A DNA stretch of 64,000 nucleotides, from assembly GCF_026672255.1 (NCBI RefSeq), contig NZ_JAPOHA010000001.1, positions 186,001 through 250,000 of the forward strand, read 5' to 3'. Position 1 is the first letter of the stretch. The number at the start of each line of letters is the position of its first letter. Below, piece after piece: positions 52,139 through 62,164 of this stretch. The DNA comes from Caproiciproducens galactitolivorans. GTDB lineage: Bacteria > Bacillota > Clostridia > Oscillospirales > Acutalibacteraceae. The position numbers and the translations under genes were made by a program. The notes under the pieces are model-generated. The model had not been told where the DNA came from and did no database searches. It saw only the letters and a program-made list of their open reading frames with translations.

Positions 52139-53671
52139 TTGGGAAAAAACGGTATATCTTCAAGCATTTCGGAAAATTTAAAGCAAATTACAAATACAAT
52201 CGGAAACGATCTGGATTTTACCGTTCGCGTTTTTGATATCCTATTGAACAAGCATGTTTTAAAAGGCGCGGTTATCTTTATAAACGGAATGGCGGATACA
52301 AACAAACTGAACAGCTTATCGATGGAGTTAAACGAAACAATTTTGTCCCAAACATGGGATGGGCTGACCTTAGAGGACTGCTTTATCAAATTAAAAACAT
52401 CGCTGCTGTGTCAGGTGAAAGTTTCTGTGGGCTCCGACAGCGAAACAATATACGAGGAAGTGCTGTCCGGGAATACCATCCTTTTGCTGGACGGAATGGA
52501 TCGATACCTGATTTTAAACACCATAGGGCCGGATGGCAGAAGTATTACGGAATCGACTTCGCAAACCATTATCCGCGGTCCAAAAGAAGCGTTTACGGAA
52601 AAATTAACGGTTAATATCACGCTAATCCGAAGAATTATAAAGGCTAAATCGCTTAAAATCGAAAAAATGTCGATTGGGAATCTTACGAAAACAAATGTGG
52701 CAATTTTATATTTGGATCAGATTGCAAAAGAAGAAATGCTCAACGAAGTAAGGACAAGGCTGAAAAACATAAAAGTGGACAGTATCCTCGACAGCGGATA
52801 CATTGAGGAATATATCAAGGATGATCCAAATTCCATTTTTCCGACAATCCTGAATTCCGAAAGGCCGGATGCCGTGGCGGGCAACCTGCTCGAAGGGAAA
52901 ATCGCCGTTTTGGTCGACGGTTCGCCGTATGTCTTAACGGTTCCGGCTTTCTTTATCGATTTTATGCAGGTAAGCGAGGATTACTACCATCATTATATCA
53001 TTTCCTCTTTTATCCGGCTGCTGCGCTATGTTGCGCTGATCCTTACACTGATTGTCCCGGCGTTTTATATCGCGTTAACCACATTTCATCAGGAAATGAT
53101 TCCTACAACTTTGCTGGTCAGTATAGCGGCGCAGAGGGAAGGTGTCCCGTTCCCCGCGTTTGTGGAAGTCTTTTTGATGGAAATCATTTTTGAAATTCTG
53201 CGGGAGGCCGGAATCCGAATGCCAAGGGCGGTTGGTTCCGCTATTTCGATTGTTGGGGCATTGGTGCTGGGGCAGGCAGCCGTTCAGGCGGGGATTATCT
53301 CCGCGTTTATCGTTATTATTGTTTCGATTACGGCTATCACCAGTTTCGCCATTCCAAACTATGAAATGTCCAATGCCGTTCGAATAATACGATTTGGGTT
53401 TATGATCCTGTCCACCTGTTTTGGACTATTTGGCGTTTTTATCGGCTTAGTTCTTTTAACGCTGCATTTAAGCAAGTTGAAATCCTTGGGGATTCCCTAT
53501 ATGACGCCTTTGGCGCCGGCAAATGTACAGGAAAACAAAGACGCATTGATTCGTTTCCCGCTGTGGAAAATGAGATATCGGCCTCGTATGATCTCAAAGG
53601 CAAAGACTCCCCGGGTTCAAACGGAGCCGCCGGTATCATCCGAGCAAAGTAAAAATCAGGAGATATATTAA
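52139..53671 (+). CDS. gerA: Spore germination receptor subunit A (GerA family)
   Basis: 510-residue subunit of the nutrient germinant receptor in the inner spore membrane. Soluble N-terminal half (~1-285) with GSDSETIYEEVLSGNTILLLDG and the family segment NSIFPTILNSERPDAVAGNLLEGKIAVLVDGSP; then four to five membrane helices and a Pro/Ser-rich tail. TTG start with GAGGTAG upstream. First gene of a four-gene operon. Confidence 0.95.
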   Translation: MGKNGISSSISENLKQITNTIGNDLDFTVRVFDILLNKHVLKGAVIFINGMADTNKLNSLSMELNETILSQTWDGLTLEDCFIKLKTSLLCQVKVSVGSDSETIYEEVLSGNTILLLDGMDRYLILNTIGPDGRSITESTSQTIIRGPKEAFTEKLTVNITLIRRIIKAKSLKIEKMSIGNLTKTNVAILYLDQIAKEEMLNEVRTRLKNIKVDSILDSGYIEEYIKDDPNSIFPTILNSERPDAVAGNLLEGKIAVLVDGSPYVLTVPAFFIDFMQVSEDYYHHYIISSFIRLLRYVALILTLIVPAFYIALTTFHQEMIPTTLLVSIAAQREGVPFPAFVEVFLMEIIFEILREAGIRMPRAVGSAISIVGALVLGQAAVQAGIISAFIVIIVSITAITSFAIPNYEMSNAVRIIRFGFMILSTCFGLFGVFIGLVLLTLHLSKLKSLGIPYMTPLAPANVQENKDALIRFPLWKMRYRPRMISKAKTPRVQTEPPVSSEQSKNQEIY

Positions 53672-53698
53672 ACAGAGAACGATCGCGGGGGAGAATTT

Positions 53699-54898
53699 AT
53701 GAAATCAAAATGGAAAAGAATTTTTGCCGTCCTCCTTTCTGTTGTGATGTGTTTCAATTTATGCGGATGCTGGAACAGCCGGGAACTCAATACCCTGGCC
53801 TTTGTTACTTCCATGGGTTTTGATAAAACCGATACAGGGATTCTTATGACTGTTCAGGTTTTCAATCCCAGGGCGATTGCTTCGCAAAAGACGGTAAATG
53901 AAACTTCCGTAATCGTTTATACGCAGGAAGGCAAGGATATCCTGGAAATGCTTCGAAGAATGATTACGCAAAGCCCCAGAAAGATGAATGGTACCCATCT
54001 TCAGACGGTTATATTCGGAGAAGACTTTGCAAAGGACGGTATTTCGATGGTTTTGGATTTTTTTACGCGCGAACATCAATTCCGAACGGATATGTATTTT
54101 GCGGTCGCCCACGGTACAACGGCGAACAACATTTTGAAGACGCAGACGAAACTGGAAACCAACCCCTCCAATAAACTTTTTTCTTCATTAAAATCATCGG
54201 ATGAAATCTGGGCGGGAAACAAAGCGATAAAATTGATTGAATTGGTTAATGCGATTGTATCGGACGGCAATAATGCGGCCATCACCGGCGTAGAGCTTAC
54301 CAATCCTCCTCAGGACAAAGATAATATAAATGCATTGCAGCGGATGGAGGAGGATCCCGTTGTGATAAAAAATCTTGCCGTTTTTAATAAGGATAAATTT
54401 GTAGGATGGATCAATGAGGATGAGTGCAAAGGGTACAATTATTTGACGGGGAACGTATCGGAGACCCTGGGTTCTGCTGAAAGCAAGGAAGTAGGAAAAA
54501 TTACAATGGAGGTAACCCATACGGATGCAAAGCGCAGAGCGGCGTTCGTGAATGGGAAGCCGTCCATAAATGTGGAGATTCATGTTGATGCGAATATTGA
54601 AAACGTAACGGGGACGTATGATATTACAAAAGAAGAGAACCTGAATAAAATTGAAAAGCTTGCGGCGGAAAAAGTGGAGAGTCAGTGTTTAGGATCGCTG
54701 ATACGGACCAAAGAATACGGCTGCGATATTTACGGATTTGGAGAACTGATCCACCGGACATACCCTCAGTACTGGAAAACGGTTAAAAATAATTGGAGTG
54801 AGGAGTTTCGAAACCTGCCGGTTTCCGTGAAAGTGGATTATAAAATATTGGCAACGGGCCCGCAGGGGAATCCGTTTTTTGAAAAGGAGAATAAATGA
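53699..54898 (+). CDS. gerC: Spore germination receptor lipoprotein subunit C (GerC family)
   Basis: 399 residues: signal peptide with lipobox NLCGC, then Ger(x)C domains (SRELNTLAFVTSMGFDKT ... RKMNGTHLQTVIFGEDFAKDGI). Anchors on the outer face of the spore inner membrane. Overlaps the next small gene by ATGA. Confidence 0.93.
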   Translation: MKSKWKRIFAVLLSVVMCFNLCGCWNSRELNTLAFVTSMGFDKTDTGILMTVQVFNPRAIASQKTVNETSVIVYTQEGKDILEMLRRMITQSPRKMNGTHLQTVIFGEDFAKDGISMVLDFFTREHQFRTDMYFAVAHGTTANNILKTQTKLETNPSNKLFSSLKSSDEIWAGNKAIKLIELVNAIVSDGNNAAITGVELTNPPQDKDNINALQRMEEDPVVIKNLAVFNKDKFVGWINEDECKGYNYLTGNVSETLGSAESKEVGKITMEVTHTDAKRRAAFVNGKPSINVEIHVDANIENVTGTYDITKEENLNKIEKLAAEKVESQCLGSLIRTKEYGCDIYGFGELIHRTYPQYWKTVKNNWSEEFRNLPVSVKVDYKILATGPQGNPFFEKENK

Positions 54899-55134
54899 GC
54901 TTCGCTGGTGTTGTATTCGTAATCCTTCTCGCAGTTGTCTTATGTTTCCATGACATTCCGGAGATGAAGAAACAAAAGCTTTACCGGGATATTACCGTTT
55001 ACGTGACTGCTCTTATTTTGGGCATCGTCTTTACTGTTTTAGAAGCCGGCGGGGCAAAACTGCCCAATCCTGCCGATGTTGTCGCTGCCGTTTGTTCGCC
55101 GGTTGTTTCGATGTTAAAAGGCGTTTTGGAGTGA
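54895..55134 (+). CDS. Small membrane protein of the germination operon (79 aa)
   Basis: Two hydrophobic helices (residues ~3-19 and 31-49) and a hydrophobic tail. It lies between gerC and gerB, overlapping gerC by 4 bases. It resembles the small extra 'D-type' proteins found with some ger operons, which modulate receptor activity; this equivalence is inferred from position and size. Confidence 0.75.
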   Translation: MSFAGVVFVILLAVVLCFHDIPEMKKQKLYRDITVYVTALILGIVFTVLEAGGAKLPNPADVVAAVCSPVVSMLKGVLE

Positions 55135-55139
55135 TACAA

Positions 55140-56354
55140 TTGAATAAAGAAAAAATAAATAATTCTCAGGTGTTTGCGCTGGTTGCGGATTATACAATCG
55201 GGACGACCGTTCTTTCCATCATTTCCGGTGTTGCCGGATATGCCGGCCGGGATGCCTGGATTGTTGCACTTGTTACGCCGTTCATGGGGCTGCCGATTTT
55301 ATGGATGTATTTCTACCTGAACAAATTGTTTCCGGGTAAAACATTGGTGGAAATCATACAGGATGTTTTCGGTAAATGGGTAGGCTGGATTCTGTCGGCC
55401 TATTTTGTTTTTTTCGTATGCTTTTTAAGTGTGTCCGAGGTTGTTTTTTATATGGGCAATTTCGTAAAATCGGAATATATGACGGAAACACCTTTATATG
55501 CCTTTAATACATTTTTAGTCATTGCCATTGCAGTGGGATTACTGTATGGCATAGAAACAATCGGACGTTCCTCCGAAATATTTCTTTATATCATCAGTTT
55601 TCTGATTCTGCTCACCATCTTACTGGACCTTCCCAATATTAAGACGGACAACCTGTTTCCTGTTCTTGAAAACGGAATAGGCCCCGTCTTGAAAGGCTGC
55701 CTGTATCTAAACAGTTTTTTGGCCCTGCCGCTTATTGTTTTTGCCTTTTTTTACCCGTTAAATGTTACGGACGTACAAAAGTCCCGTAAATCCTTTTTGG
55801 GGGGATATTTCTGGGCGTCTTTCCTGAGCTTCTTATGCACCATTATGTCCATATTCATTTTAGGCGCTACCATAACGGCAAAAACAAATTACCCGACCTA
55901 TCTGTTTTCAAAAGAGATTAATATTTCATCGATTACCAGATTCGAAGGATTTATCACATTTTCATGGATGTTTGCCGAGTTTATCAAAGTTTCCATTTAT
56001 TCTTACGCAGGATTAGTGGGATTTACGCAGTTATTCGGCCTGAAAGGTTATAAAAAAATGGTAATTCCCATCGGGATCAGCATACTGGTATTTTCGGGCG
56101 TCGTTTATCCCGATATTGCATACCAGCAAAAATGGGATTCGACAACATGGGTGGTTTCTGTTGGAACAATTGGGTTTGTTCTTCCCGCCGCTTTGATAAT
56201 CGGAAAGAAAATAAAAGATGTCATCCATCATGTTAAAGCGATGGAAACCAAAGAAAAAGCATTCTATGATGACCTAAAAAGTCTGCTGTATCTCTGCCTT
56301 GCCGCTATTATTATCATTCTCTCTATCTTCCTGATAAGATTCTTATTGGTATAG
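55140..56354 (+). CDS. gerB: Spore germination receptor permease subunit B (GerAB family)
   Basis: 404-residue integral membrane subunit of the APC transporter fold, with ten or so helices, thought to bind the germinant. N-terminal NSQVFALVADYTIGTTVL and the FPGKTLVEIIQDVFGKWVG segment are family marks. TTG 55140 has TTGGAG upstream; the reading frame extends further 5' but overlaps the small gene. Last gene of the operon. Confidence 0.93.
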   Translation: MNKEKINNSQVFALVADYTIGTTVLSIISGVAGYAGRDAWIVALVTPFMGLPILWMYFYLNKLFPGKTLVEIIQDVFGKWVGWILSAYFVFFVCFLSVSEVVFYMGNFVKSEYMTETPLYAFNTFLVIAIAVGLLYGIETIGRSSEIFLYIISFLILLTILLDLPNIKTDNLFPVLENGIGPVLKGCLYLNSFLALPLIVFAFFYPLNVTDVQKSRKSFLGGYFWASFLSFLCTIMSIFILGATITAKTNYPTYLFSKEINISSITRFEGFITFSWMFAEFIKVSIYSYAGLVGFTQLFGLKGYKKMVIPIGISILVFSGVVYPDIAYQQKWDSTTWVVSVGTIGFVLPAALIIGKKIKDVIHHVKAMETKEKAFYDDLKSLLYLCLAAIIIILSIFLIRFLLV

Positions 56355-56390
56355 ATTGCAGCACTCAAGATTCATTAAAAGCAAAGAAAG

Positions 56391-56423
56391 ATGGGGCAGG
56401 GAAGACCTGTCCCATCCGTTTCT
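56391..56423 (+). terminator. Terminator of the ger operon
   Basis: GATGGGGCAGG / CCTGTCCCATC perfect stem with 5-base loop; modest T-run. Confidence 0.75.
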
Positions 56424-56503
56424 TCAGAAGTCCGGCTCTTAACGCGCTTGCTTTTCAAGTCTGTGCAGAGGCGGGCTGTATGGATTGCCGGATGCAGACG
56501 GCG

Positions 56504-58489
56504 TTATTTGGACGGAACTGGATTTTTATAATACTGCTGCGCTTTTGTAATCCACCAATAACTGTCCGTCGGGGGAGATCCTGTGCCATGGGTGCTGCTG
56601 TTGACGCCTGCTCCGAAAAGAATGGAGGAAACGCCGGCCTGCTTCGCCTCCTGGATATGGGATTGCCAGGTAATCGTGTCTGTTCCGTTATTTGTAATTT
56701 TCGGGTCATTGCTCTCGTTCGTTTTAAAGTAGTTAAAGCGGGCGGAGGAACCCGGTTTAAATGTATCCCCCAGGAAGAATACCGGAGCGGAATCTTCGTA
56801 CTTTGTGGAAGTTCCGTCTAAATCCGGGAATAAGCCGCCGCTGTAAGGGTTGGGGGACTGGCTGCCGTTAATATGCCCTACCGGAATTTGCCAGAGAATA
56901 ACCGGCAGATTGGAGCCGGTGTGCATGGTGCTCACAAACAGCAGGTAATTGTTCCAGATATCCGCGTTCCAGAACCAGGTTGATCCCGCGGGATCGGAGG
57001 AAGCGTTGGTTGCCGCTCCGCCGTCGAGGCCGTATTTATCAATCGAGACAAAGTTTGCACCGTTCGCGGTGACTCCGGCAGATTTGTAATAATCCGTGAT
57101 AAGCTGGGCTTTGCTTTTAATAAATTCGCGGCCTGCGGGTATTCCGAGCGTTTCGGTTTTATGTAAGATTCCTTTTCCGGGCACATCCGTACCGTCATAA
57201 GCCCAAAGATTGAACTGCCAGCCGAAATACGCCTGCGGGCAGTTTTTCCGGACGATATAGTTGATGGATTTTACCAGTCCATCCACCGTATCCGGGAAAT
57301 CGGGGTCGGTGCCTTTTACCAGTACGCCGCTGCTGTAGGCCGTGTTGACCATTGCAGAAATCTGATTCGGCTGTTTTCCCGATTGCTGCATCATGTAGCC
57401 GAGAAAATCGGGTTCCAATACGATTCCTACCGTATCGTCGCCCGCGGTGTTTTTGCAGATATCAAGGAAGTATTTCAGGTCTTTGTAGTACGCGTCCATA
57501 TAGCTCGCGCTTTGAATATGGTTCGTATCGACCGCAAAGCCTTCGTCGTTGTCCGGAATGTTGTAATAGACGAAGAAGGGGATCATGCCGAGCTGCTGAC
57601 TGTTTTTAATATAGTTTCTGGCGCGGTCTCCGGGATTGGTTGTCCACGTTTTCCAGCCGTTGATCGGCCCGCCGTTAATGTAGATATAACGGGCGTCGAT
57701 CTGCTTGTTTTTATCTCTGGGCTGAAAATCTTTCCAGAAATTCAAATCGGAATCGGTGTCTTCACTGACAGAACCGAGAGAAACAGAATCCGGCATGCCG
57801 GGAAGGCTTCCGTCCGCATTCCTGACGCGAACCCCGACATAGCGGGTGACGTTCGTTGTCGTCTCCCTGATCTTCAGCGAGGCGCGTCCGGCTTTTAAGC
57901 CCTGTATGTGCAGCGTGGACTTGTTTTGAATGGAGCAGCTGACAACGGTGTTATGATTGGTTTCAACCGTGTAAGCCGGATTCGCCGCGCCGACATAGCT
58001 GAGGGGGAAATCGCAGCTTTCCTGCTTGATGGTAAATTGGTTAACAAGGAAATCGCCGTCGACACTGTCGATCAGAATATCCCCGTTTGCATTTCCTACG
58101 GTTACCGTTATCGTATTGCTGGTGGATGTGCCGTAAGAGTTGGAAAGGGCAACATAATAGGAATAATTTCCGGAAACCGTTTTCCCCGTAATTGCCTTTA
58201 CGGCGCTTTGCGGGGAGGGCGTGTTGTCTGCGATCGATTCGGAACAAATTTGCTTAAAGGAACCGCCTGTTCCTGCCTTTTCATACAGACACCAGCCGGT
58301 AGCGTTGTTTCCGTAATACATGTTCCAGGACAGATTATAATTTCCGTCGGTGTCACCGCCCCATTGGTCGCTGGAGAGGGTTACGCGTCCCGGGACACCG
58401 GAAGCAGCCGCGTTTGCGGCAACGAGAGAAGTACTGACCATCATAAGACAAATCACTAATGAAATGATTTTTTTTACTGTTTTCCTCAT
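56504..58489 (-). CDS. Secreted multidomain protein, probable glycoside hydrolase of unknown family
   Basis: 661 residues. Signal peptide (~1-27), a ChiN-like / fibronectin-like domain (~30-130, VPGRVTLSSDQWGGDTDGNYNLSWNMYYG), a second beta domain (~135-225), then a ~420-residue probable TIM barrel (DARYIYINGGPINGWKTW, GIVLEPDFLGYMMQ, FVSIDKYGLDGG, LPVILWQIPVGH). The acidic EPD and DKYGLD positions could be catalytic, but I cannot name the CAZy family. Same strand as, and downstream of, the chitinase; joint action on chitin-like polymers is inference. ATG 58489 has GGAGG 8 bases upstream. Confidence 0.7.
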   Translation of the reverse strand: MRKTVKKIISLVICLMMVSTSLVAANAAASGVPGRVTLSSDQWGGDTDGNYNLSWNMYYGNNATGWCLYEKAGTGGSFKQICSESIADNTPSPQSAVKAITGKTVSGNYSYYVALSNSYGTSTSNTITVTVGNANGDILIDSVDGDFLVNQFTIKQESCDFPLSYVGAANPAYTVETNHNTVVSCSIQNKSTLHIQGLKAGRASLKIRETTTNVTRYVGVRVRNADGSLPGMPDSVSLGSVSEDTDSDLNFWKDFQPRDKNKQIDARYIYINGGPINGWKTWTTNPGDRARNYIKNSQQLGMIPFFVYYNIPDNDEGFAVDTNHIQSASYMDAYYKDLKYFLDICKNTAGDDTVGIVLEPDFLGYMMQQSGKQPNQISAMVNTAYSSGVLVKGTDPDFPDTVDGLVKSINYIVRKNCPQAYFGWQFNLWAYDGTDVPGKGILHKTETLGIPAGREFIKSKAQLITDYYKSAGVTANGANFVSIDKYGLDGGAATNASSDPAGSTWFWNADIWNNYLLFVSTMHTGSNLPVILWQIPVGHINGSQSPNPYSGGLFPDLDGTSTKYEDSAPVFFLGDTFKPGSSARFNYFKTNESNDPKITNNGTDTITWQSHIQEAKQAGVSSILFGAGVNSSTHGTGSPPTDSYWWITKAQQYYKNPVPSK

Positions 58490-58612
58490 CTTTTTTCCTC
58501 CGTGTTGCAATACTTTCTTCTTTAATTTTCAGTTAACTACAATGCAGCTGGAGCGGGCCCCAGTCTGCATTGTAGAGAGATCATCCGTAACCGAACGCCG
58601 TTTTTTAAGGCG

Positions 58613-61600
58613 TTATTTTGGAAGCTGATTCAGAGCGGCGCTGACCGACTGCGAAAAATTATAATTATTGGATGCATCCCAGTTGGTGGACCAGGTCATT
58701 GCACCGCGGAGGGTAGGATACTGTCTGGGCGGCTTATAGCTTCCGCCGCTCGCTGTTCCTTTGGCAAGGCAGTTTAAAGCGCTGTTTACAACAGAGGGGT
58801 CGACGTAACCGCTGCCGGCTCCGCTTCTGGAAGCGGGAAGCCCGAGCCCGACCTGGTCGGGACGGAGTCCGTTTTCCAGCTGGATTGCGGCCAGTGCGGT
58901 TAAGAAATCAACAGAACCCTGCGAGTAAACCTTGCCATCCTGACCGATCATCGAACCGGAATTATAGTACTGCGTGTTTACAACCGTCAGGATATCTTTG
59001 ATATTTAACGCGAGTTTGAAGTAATTTGCATTCGGGTTCTGCATGTCCAATGTTTGGGGCGCCATAGCGATGATCAAGTTGGGACCCGCTTTTGCGGAAA
59101 GCTGACGGAGTGCGGAAGCCATGTAGGTGGGATCAATCCCGTTTTCCAGATCGATGTCTACACCATCAAAGCCGTATTCCTGCATCAGCGCGTAGGCGCT
59201 GTTGGCGAAATTCGCAGCGGCGGATTCGTTTGAAACGCTGATGGATCCTTTTTCTCCGCCGACGGAAAGAATCACTCTCTGGCCATTTGCCTTTTTCGCC
59301 GCGATGTCACTGATAAACTGCTGTTTTGTGTAGCCGCCGAGTTTGGAACTTAATGTGGAATCAAGATTGAAAGTGATTGCTCCGGGGGTAGAAGTGGAAT
59401 CGGCAAATGCGACGGCAATCAGACCGTATTCTTTCGGAACATCGCTGATTTTTAAACATTTCGCGCCGTTGTCGAAATTCTGCCAATAGCCGGTTAAAAC
59501 ATGGGACGGAAGATTTACAGGAGGAACCGCCCCAATGATATAGGTGGCTGTTACAGTTGCAGAATCATTCATTCCCGCCTTAAAGGCTTTCGCTTTGACC
59601 GTTGTTGTGCTCGCTACCTGGATGGCTCCGCTGTATTGGGCGGAGGAAGAAGTCGGTTCCGTACCGTCCGTTGTGTACCGAATCACGGCATCGGCGGTGG
59701 CGCAGGAAATCGTTACATTCTGGGTGGAAGTATAATTCCCTGCCGCAGGACTGAAAGAGGGATCGGCGACGGTTTCCATTACAGGCCCGCCGTATTCGCT
59801 CCAAAGAGCGGGTACGTTCGAAGGCTCCCAGCCGACTAAGGATGTATGGGGTTGCAGACATTTATAGTTTTTTCCGTTGTAGGAAACCAGGTCCCCCGCC
59901 TTATACGGTGTGTTTGGCTGCCACGGGGAAACCTGCGTGCCGCCATTGATGACATACGCAGCCGTTGCTGTTGCGGAATCATTCATACCGGCCTTGAAAG
60001 CTTTTGCCTTTATCGTTGTAGTGGCTGATACCTTGATTGCCCCGCTGTATGGAGCGGAGGAAGAACTCGGTTCCGTACCGCCCGTTGTGTAGCGGACGGT
60101 GGCACCGGCGGTGGCGCAGGAAATTGTTACATTCTGGGCGGAAGTGTAATTCCCACCCGCGGGATTGAAAGAGGGATCTGCGACTGCTTCTGCTACAGGC
60201 CCGCTGTATTCACTCCAAAGGGCAGGTACATTCGCGGGCTCCCAGCCGACTAAAGATGTATGGGGTTGAATACATTTGTAATTTTTTCCGTTGTAGGAAA
60301 CCAGGTCCCCCGTCTTGTACGGTGTGTTTGGCTGCCACGGTGAAATCTGGCCGCCGCCGTTGATGACATACGCCGCCGTTGTCGTTGCGGAATCGTTCAT
60401 ACCGGCTTTAAAGGCTTTTGCCTTTATGGTTGCCGTGGCCGATACCTGGATTGCTCCGCTGTATTGAGCGGAGGAAGAGGTCGGCTCCGTTCCGTCCGTG
60501 GTGTACCGGATGACGGCGCCGGAGGTGGCGCAGGAAATGGTAACGTTCTGTGCGGAAGTATAGGTTCCCCCCGCAGGGCTGAAAACCGGCGCCGCGACGG
60601 TGTCGGCAGGGGGGGAGTTGATAACATACGCCGCCGTTGCTGTTGCGGAATCGTTCATACCGGCTTTAAAAGCTTTTGCTTTTAGAGTTGCGGTGGCCGG
60701 TACTTTAATTGCTCCGCTGTATTGAGCGGAAGAAGAAGTCGGTTCCGTCCCGTCCGTCGTGTAGCGGATAACAGCGCCGGAGGTGGCGCAGGAAATGGTT
60801 ACATTCTGTGCGGAAGTATAGGTTCCTCCCGCAGGGCTGAAAACCGGCGCCGCGACGGTGTCGGACGGCGGGGTTCCAATCAGCTTGCCGTAGGCCAGAT
60901 TGGTCATTTCAAAATTATCCGTGTCCCCGCTGATGTCCCAGACGATTAATCCTCCGAAACCATTGTTGTTGATATAATCGCATCTTGCCGACAGCGAAGT
61001 CGTATCTTCGTAGCTTAGGAGAATACCCTGGCCGGCATTGTAAAGCCACGGCGTTTTTGCGTAATCGTCGCGGTATTTTACAAAACCGTTTGCGTTTTCC
61101 ATCGTTTTCAGAGTAAAGTAGGGATATTGGCCGCCGGGCGACTGCGGATTATCCCAGGAACCGGTAACTGCGCCTGTGCCGGTGCCGAACATTCCGTTAT
61201 TCCCGCCGGTAACTCCTTTCCACCCTCTGGAATAGTAGGGGGTTCCTGCATTTAATTTGCTGTTCGGAATTTTGTAAATCTCCGTCAGGTTTTTCATAGC
61301 CGCGTCGGTATTGTACCGGCCTTTAATGTCAACCGGAGAACTGCCCGCGGTATCGTTCGGATTCGCGTAAAGACCGGCGTGGTGCCCGGTTGTGGTTTCC
61401 CATGCGCCGTGGAAATCATAAGTCATTACGTTCAGCCAGTCGAGATACGGAGCGTACTGATCAGGCTCCTGAAGTTCCAGTTTGTCGTATCCGGCCGGGG
61501 CCGCAATGGTCAGAATTTTATCCGGCATGGCGCTGCTGTTGTACGCTTCACGGATTTCCTTCAGCAGAAGCGTGAAGTTATGCTTGTCCTCCGGTCCGCC

Positions 61601-62164
61601 GGGACAGCCTCTGTCGTACTGGTCATTCGGATCGGGTGCCCTGTTAATCCCCGGATACTCCCAATCGATATCAAAGCCGTCGATGAAAGGATATGTTTTT
61701 AAAAAGTCGATCAAACTCTTAACGAAGACGGCTCTGTTCGCAGCGGAGGAAGCCATTGAATGGAAGTTTTCTCCGCGTGTCCATCCGCCGATGGAGACTA
61801 GAATTTTAACATTCGGATATTTGCCTTTGTAATATTTGTATTCTCCGAAATGTCCGCGGAGCTGGTTGCTGTTCCAGCCTTCCGAGTGTTCCATCGTTTT
61901 GTCAAAATCCGCAAAAGTATCGATAGAAGCAAGCTTGTTGCTGGAATCTACCTCAAAAAATGCGTGATTGACGACGGTTATTTTATCCCAGGGCATCATA
62001 CCGACGGTCATGGATTTGTGGGCTGCATTGTAAATTCCCCAGTTCGGGAAATAGACAATGATGTTTTTGCTTTTTGCAGCCGCTGCATAAGAAACTGGCA
62101 AGCATGAAATGACTAACGCGAGTGAAAGAAAAAGTACAGATAACTTCCTTAATTTTCTTTTCAT
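58613..62164 (-). CDS. Secreted chitinase with two GH18 domains
   Basis: 1183 residues. Signal peptide (~1-29); GH18 domain 1 (~32-425) with DGFDIDWE (catalytic Glu ~169) and the long TIM-barrel insertion; four chitobiase-C-terminal-like beta repeats (pattern PVFSPAGGTYTSAQNVTISC); two CBM5/12 chitin-binding modules (SPWQPNTPYKTGDLVSYNGK) between repeats 2-3 and 3-4; GH18 domain 2 (~885-1183) with DGVDIDLE (Glu ~1007), of the shorter ChiD type. Both active sites look intact, so exo and endo actions may be joined in one chain. ATG 62164 has GGGGAGG upstream. Confidence 0.93.
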   Translation of the reverse strand: MKRKLRKLSVLFLSLALVISCLPVSYAAAAKSKNIIVYFPNWGIYNAAHKSMTVGMMPWDKITVVNHAFFEVDSSNKLASIDTFADFDKTMEHSEGWNSNQLRGHFGEYKYYKGKYPNVKILVSIGGWTRGENFHSMASSAANRAVFVKSLIDFLKTYPFIDGFDIDWEYPGINRAPDPNDQYDRGCPGGPEDKHNFTLLLKEIREAYNSSAMPDKILTIAAPAGYDKLELQEPDQYAPYLDWLNVMTYDFHGAWETTTGHHAGLYANPNDTAGSSPVDIKGRYNTDAAMKNLTEIYKIPNSKLNAGTPYYSRGWKGVTGGNNGMFGTGTGAVTGSWDNPQSPGGQYPYFTLKTMENANGFVKYRDDYAKTPWLYNAGQGILLSYEDTTSLSARCDYINNNGFGGLIVWDISGDTDNFEMTNLAYGKLIGTPPSDTVAAPVFSPAGGTYTSAQNVTISCATSGAVIRYTTDGTEPTSSSAQYSGAIKVPATATLKAKAFKAGMNDSATATAAYVINSPPADTVAAPVFSPAGGTYTSAQNVTISCATSGAVIRYTTDGTEPTSSSAQYSGAIQVSATATIKAKAFKAGMNDSATTTAAYVINGGGQISPWQPNTPYKTGDLVSYNGKNYKCIQPHTSLVGWEPANVPALWSEYSGPVAEAVADPSFNPAGGNYTSAQNVTISCATAGATVRYTTGGTEPSSSSAPYSGAIKVSATTTIKAKAFKAGMNDSATATAAYVINGGTQVSPWQPNTPYKAGDLVSYNGKNYKCLQPHTSLVGWEPSNVPALWSEYGGPVMETVADPSFSPAAGNYTSTQNVTISCATADAVIRYTTDGTEPTSSSAQYSGAIQVASTTTVKAKAFKAGMNDSATVTATYIIGAVPPVNLPSHVLTGYWQNFDNGAKCLKISDVPKEYGLIAVAFADSTSTPGAITFNLDSTLSSKLGGYTKQQFISDIAAKKANGQRVILSVGGEKGSISVSNESAAANFANSAYALMQEYGFDGVDIDLENGIDPTYMASALRQLSAKAGPNLIIAMAPQTLDMQNPNANYFKLALNIKDILTVVNTQYYNSGSMIGQDGKVYSQGSVDFLTALAAIQLENGLRPDQVGLGLPASRSGAGSGYVDPSVVNSALNCLAKGTASGGSYKPPRQYPTLRGAMTWSTNWDASNNYNFSQSVSAALNQLPK
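59530..60864 (-). repeat. Internal DNA repeats in the chitinase gene
   Basis: Four ~250-base repeats (approx. 60613-60864, 60352-60612, 59945-60190, 59530-59775) coding for the beta repeats, and two ~150-base copies coding for CBM5/12. Repeats 1 and 2 are almost identical, so copy number could change by recombination. Confidence 0.8.

Noticed and set aside
57352-58459. Three plus-strand frames of 85-183 codons
   Set aside because: Antisense to the secreted 661-aa protein, which has signal peptide, domains and ribosome site.
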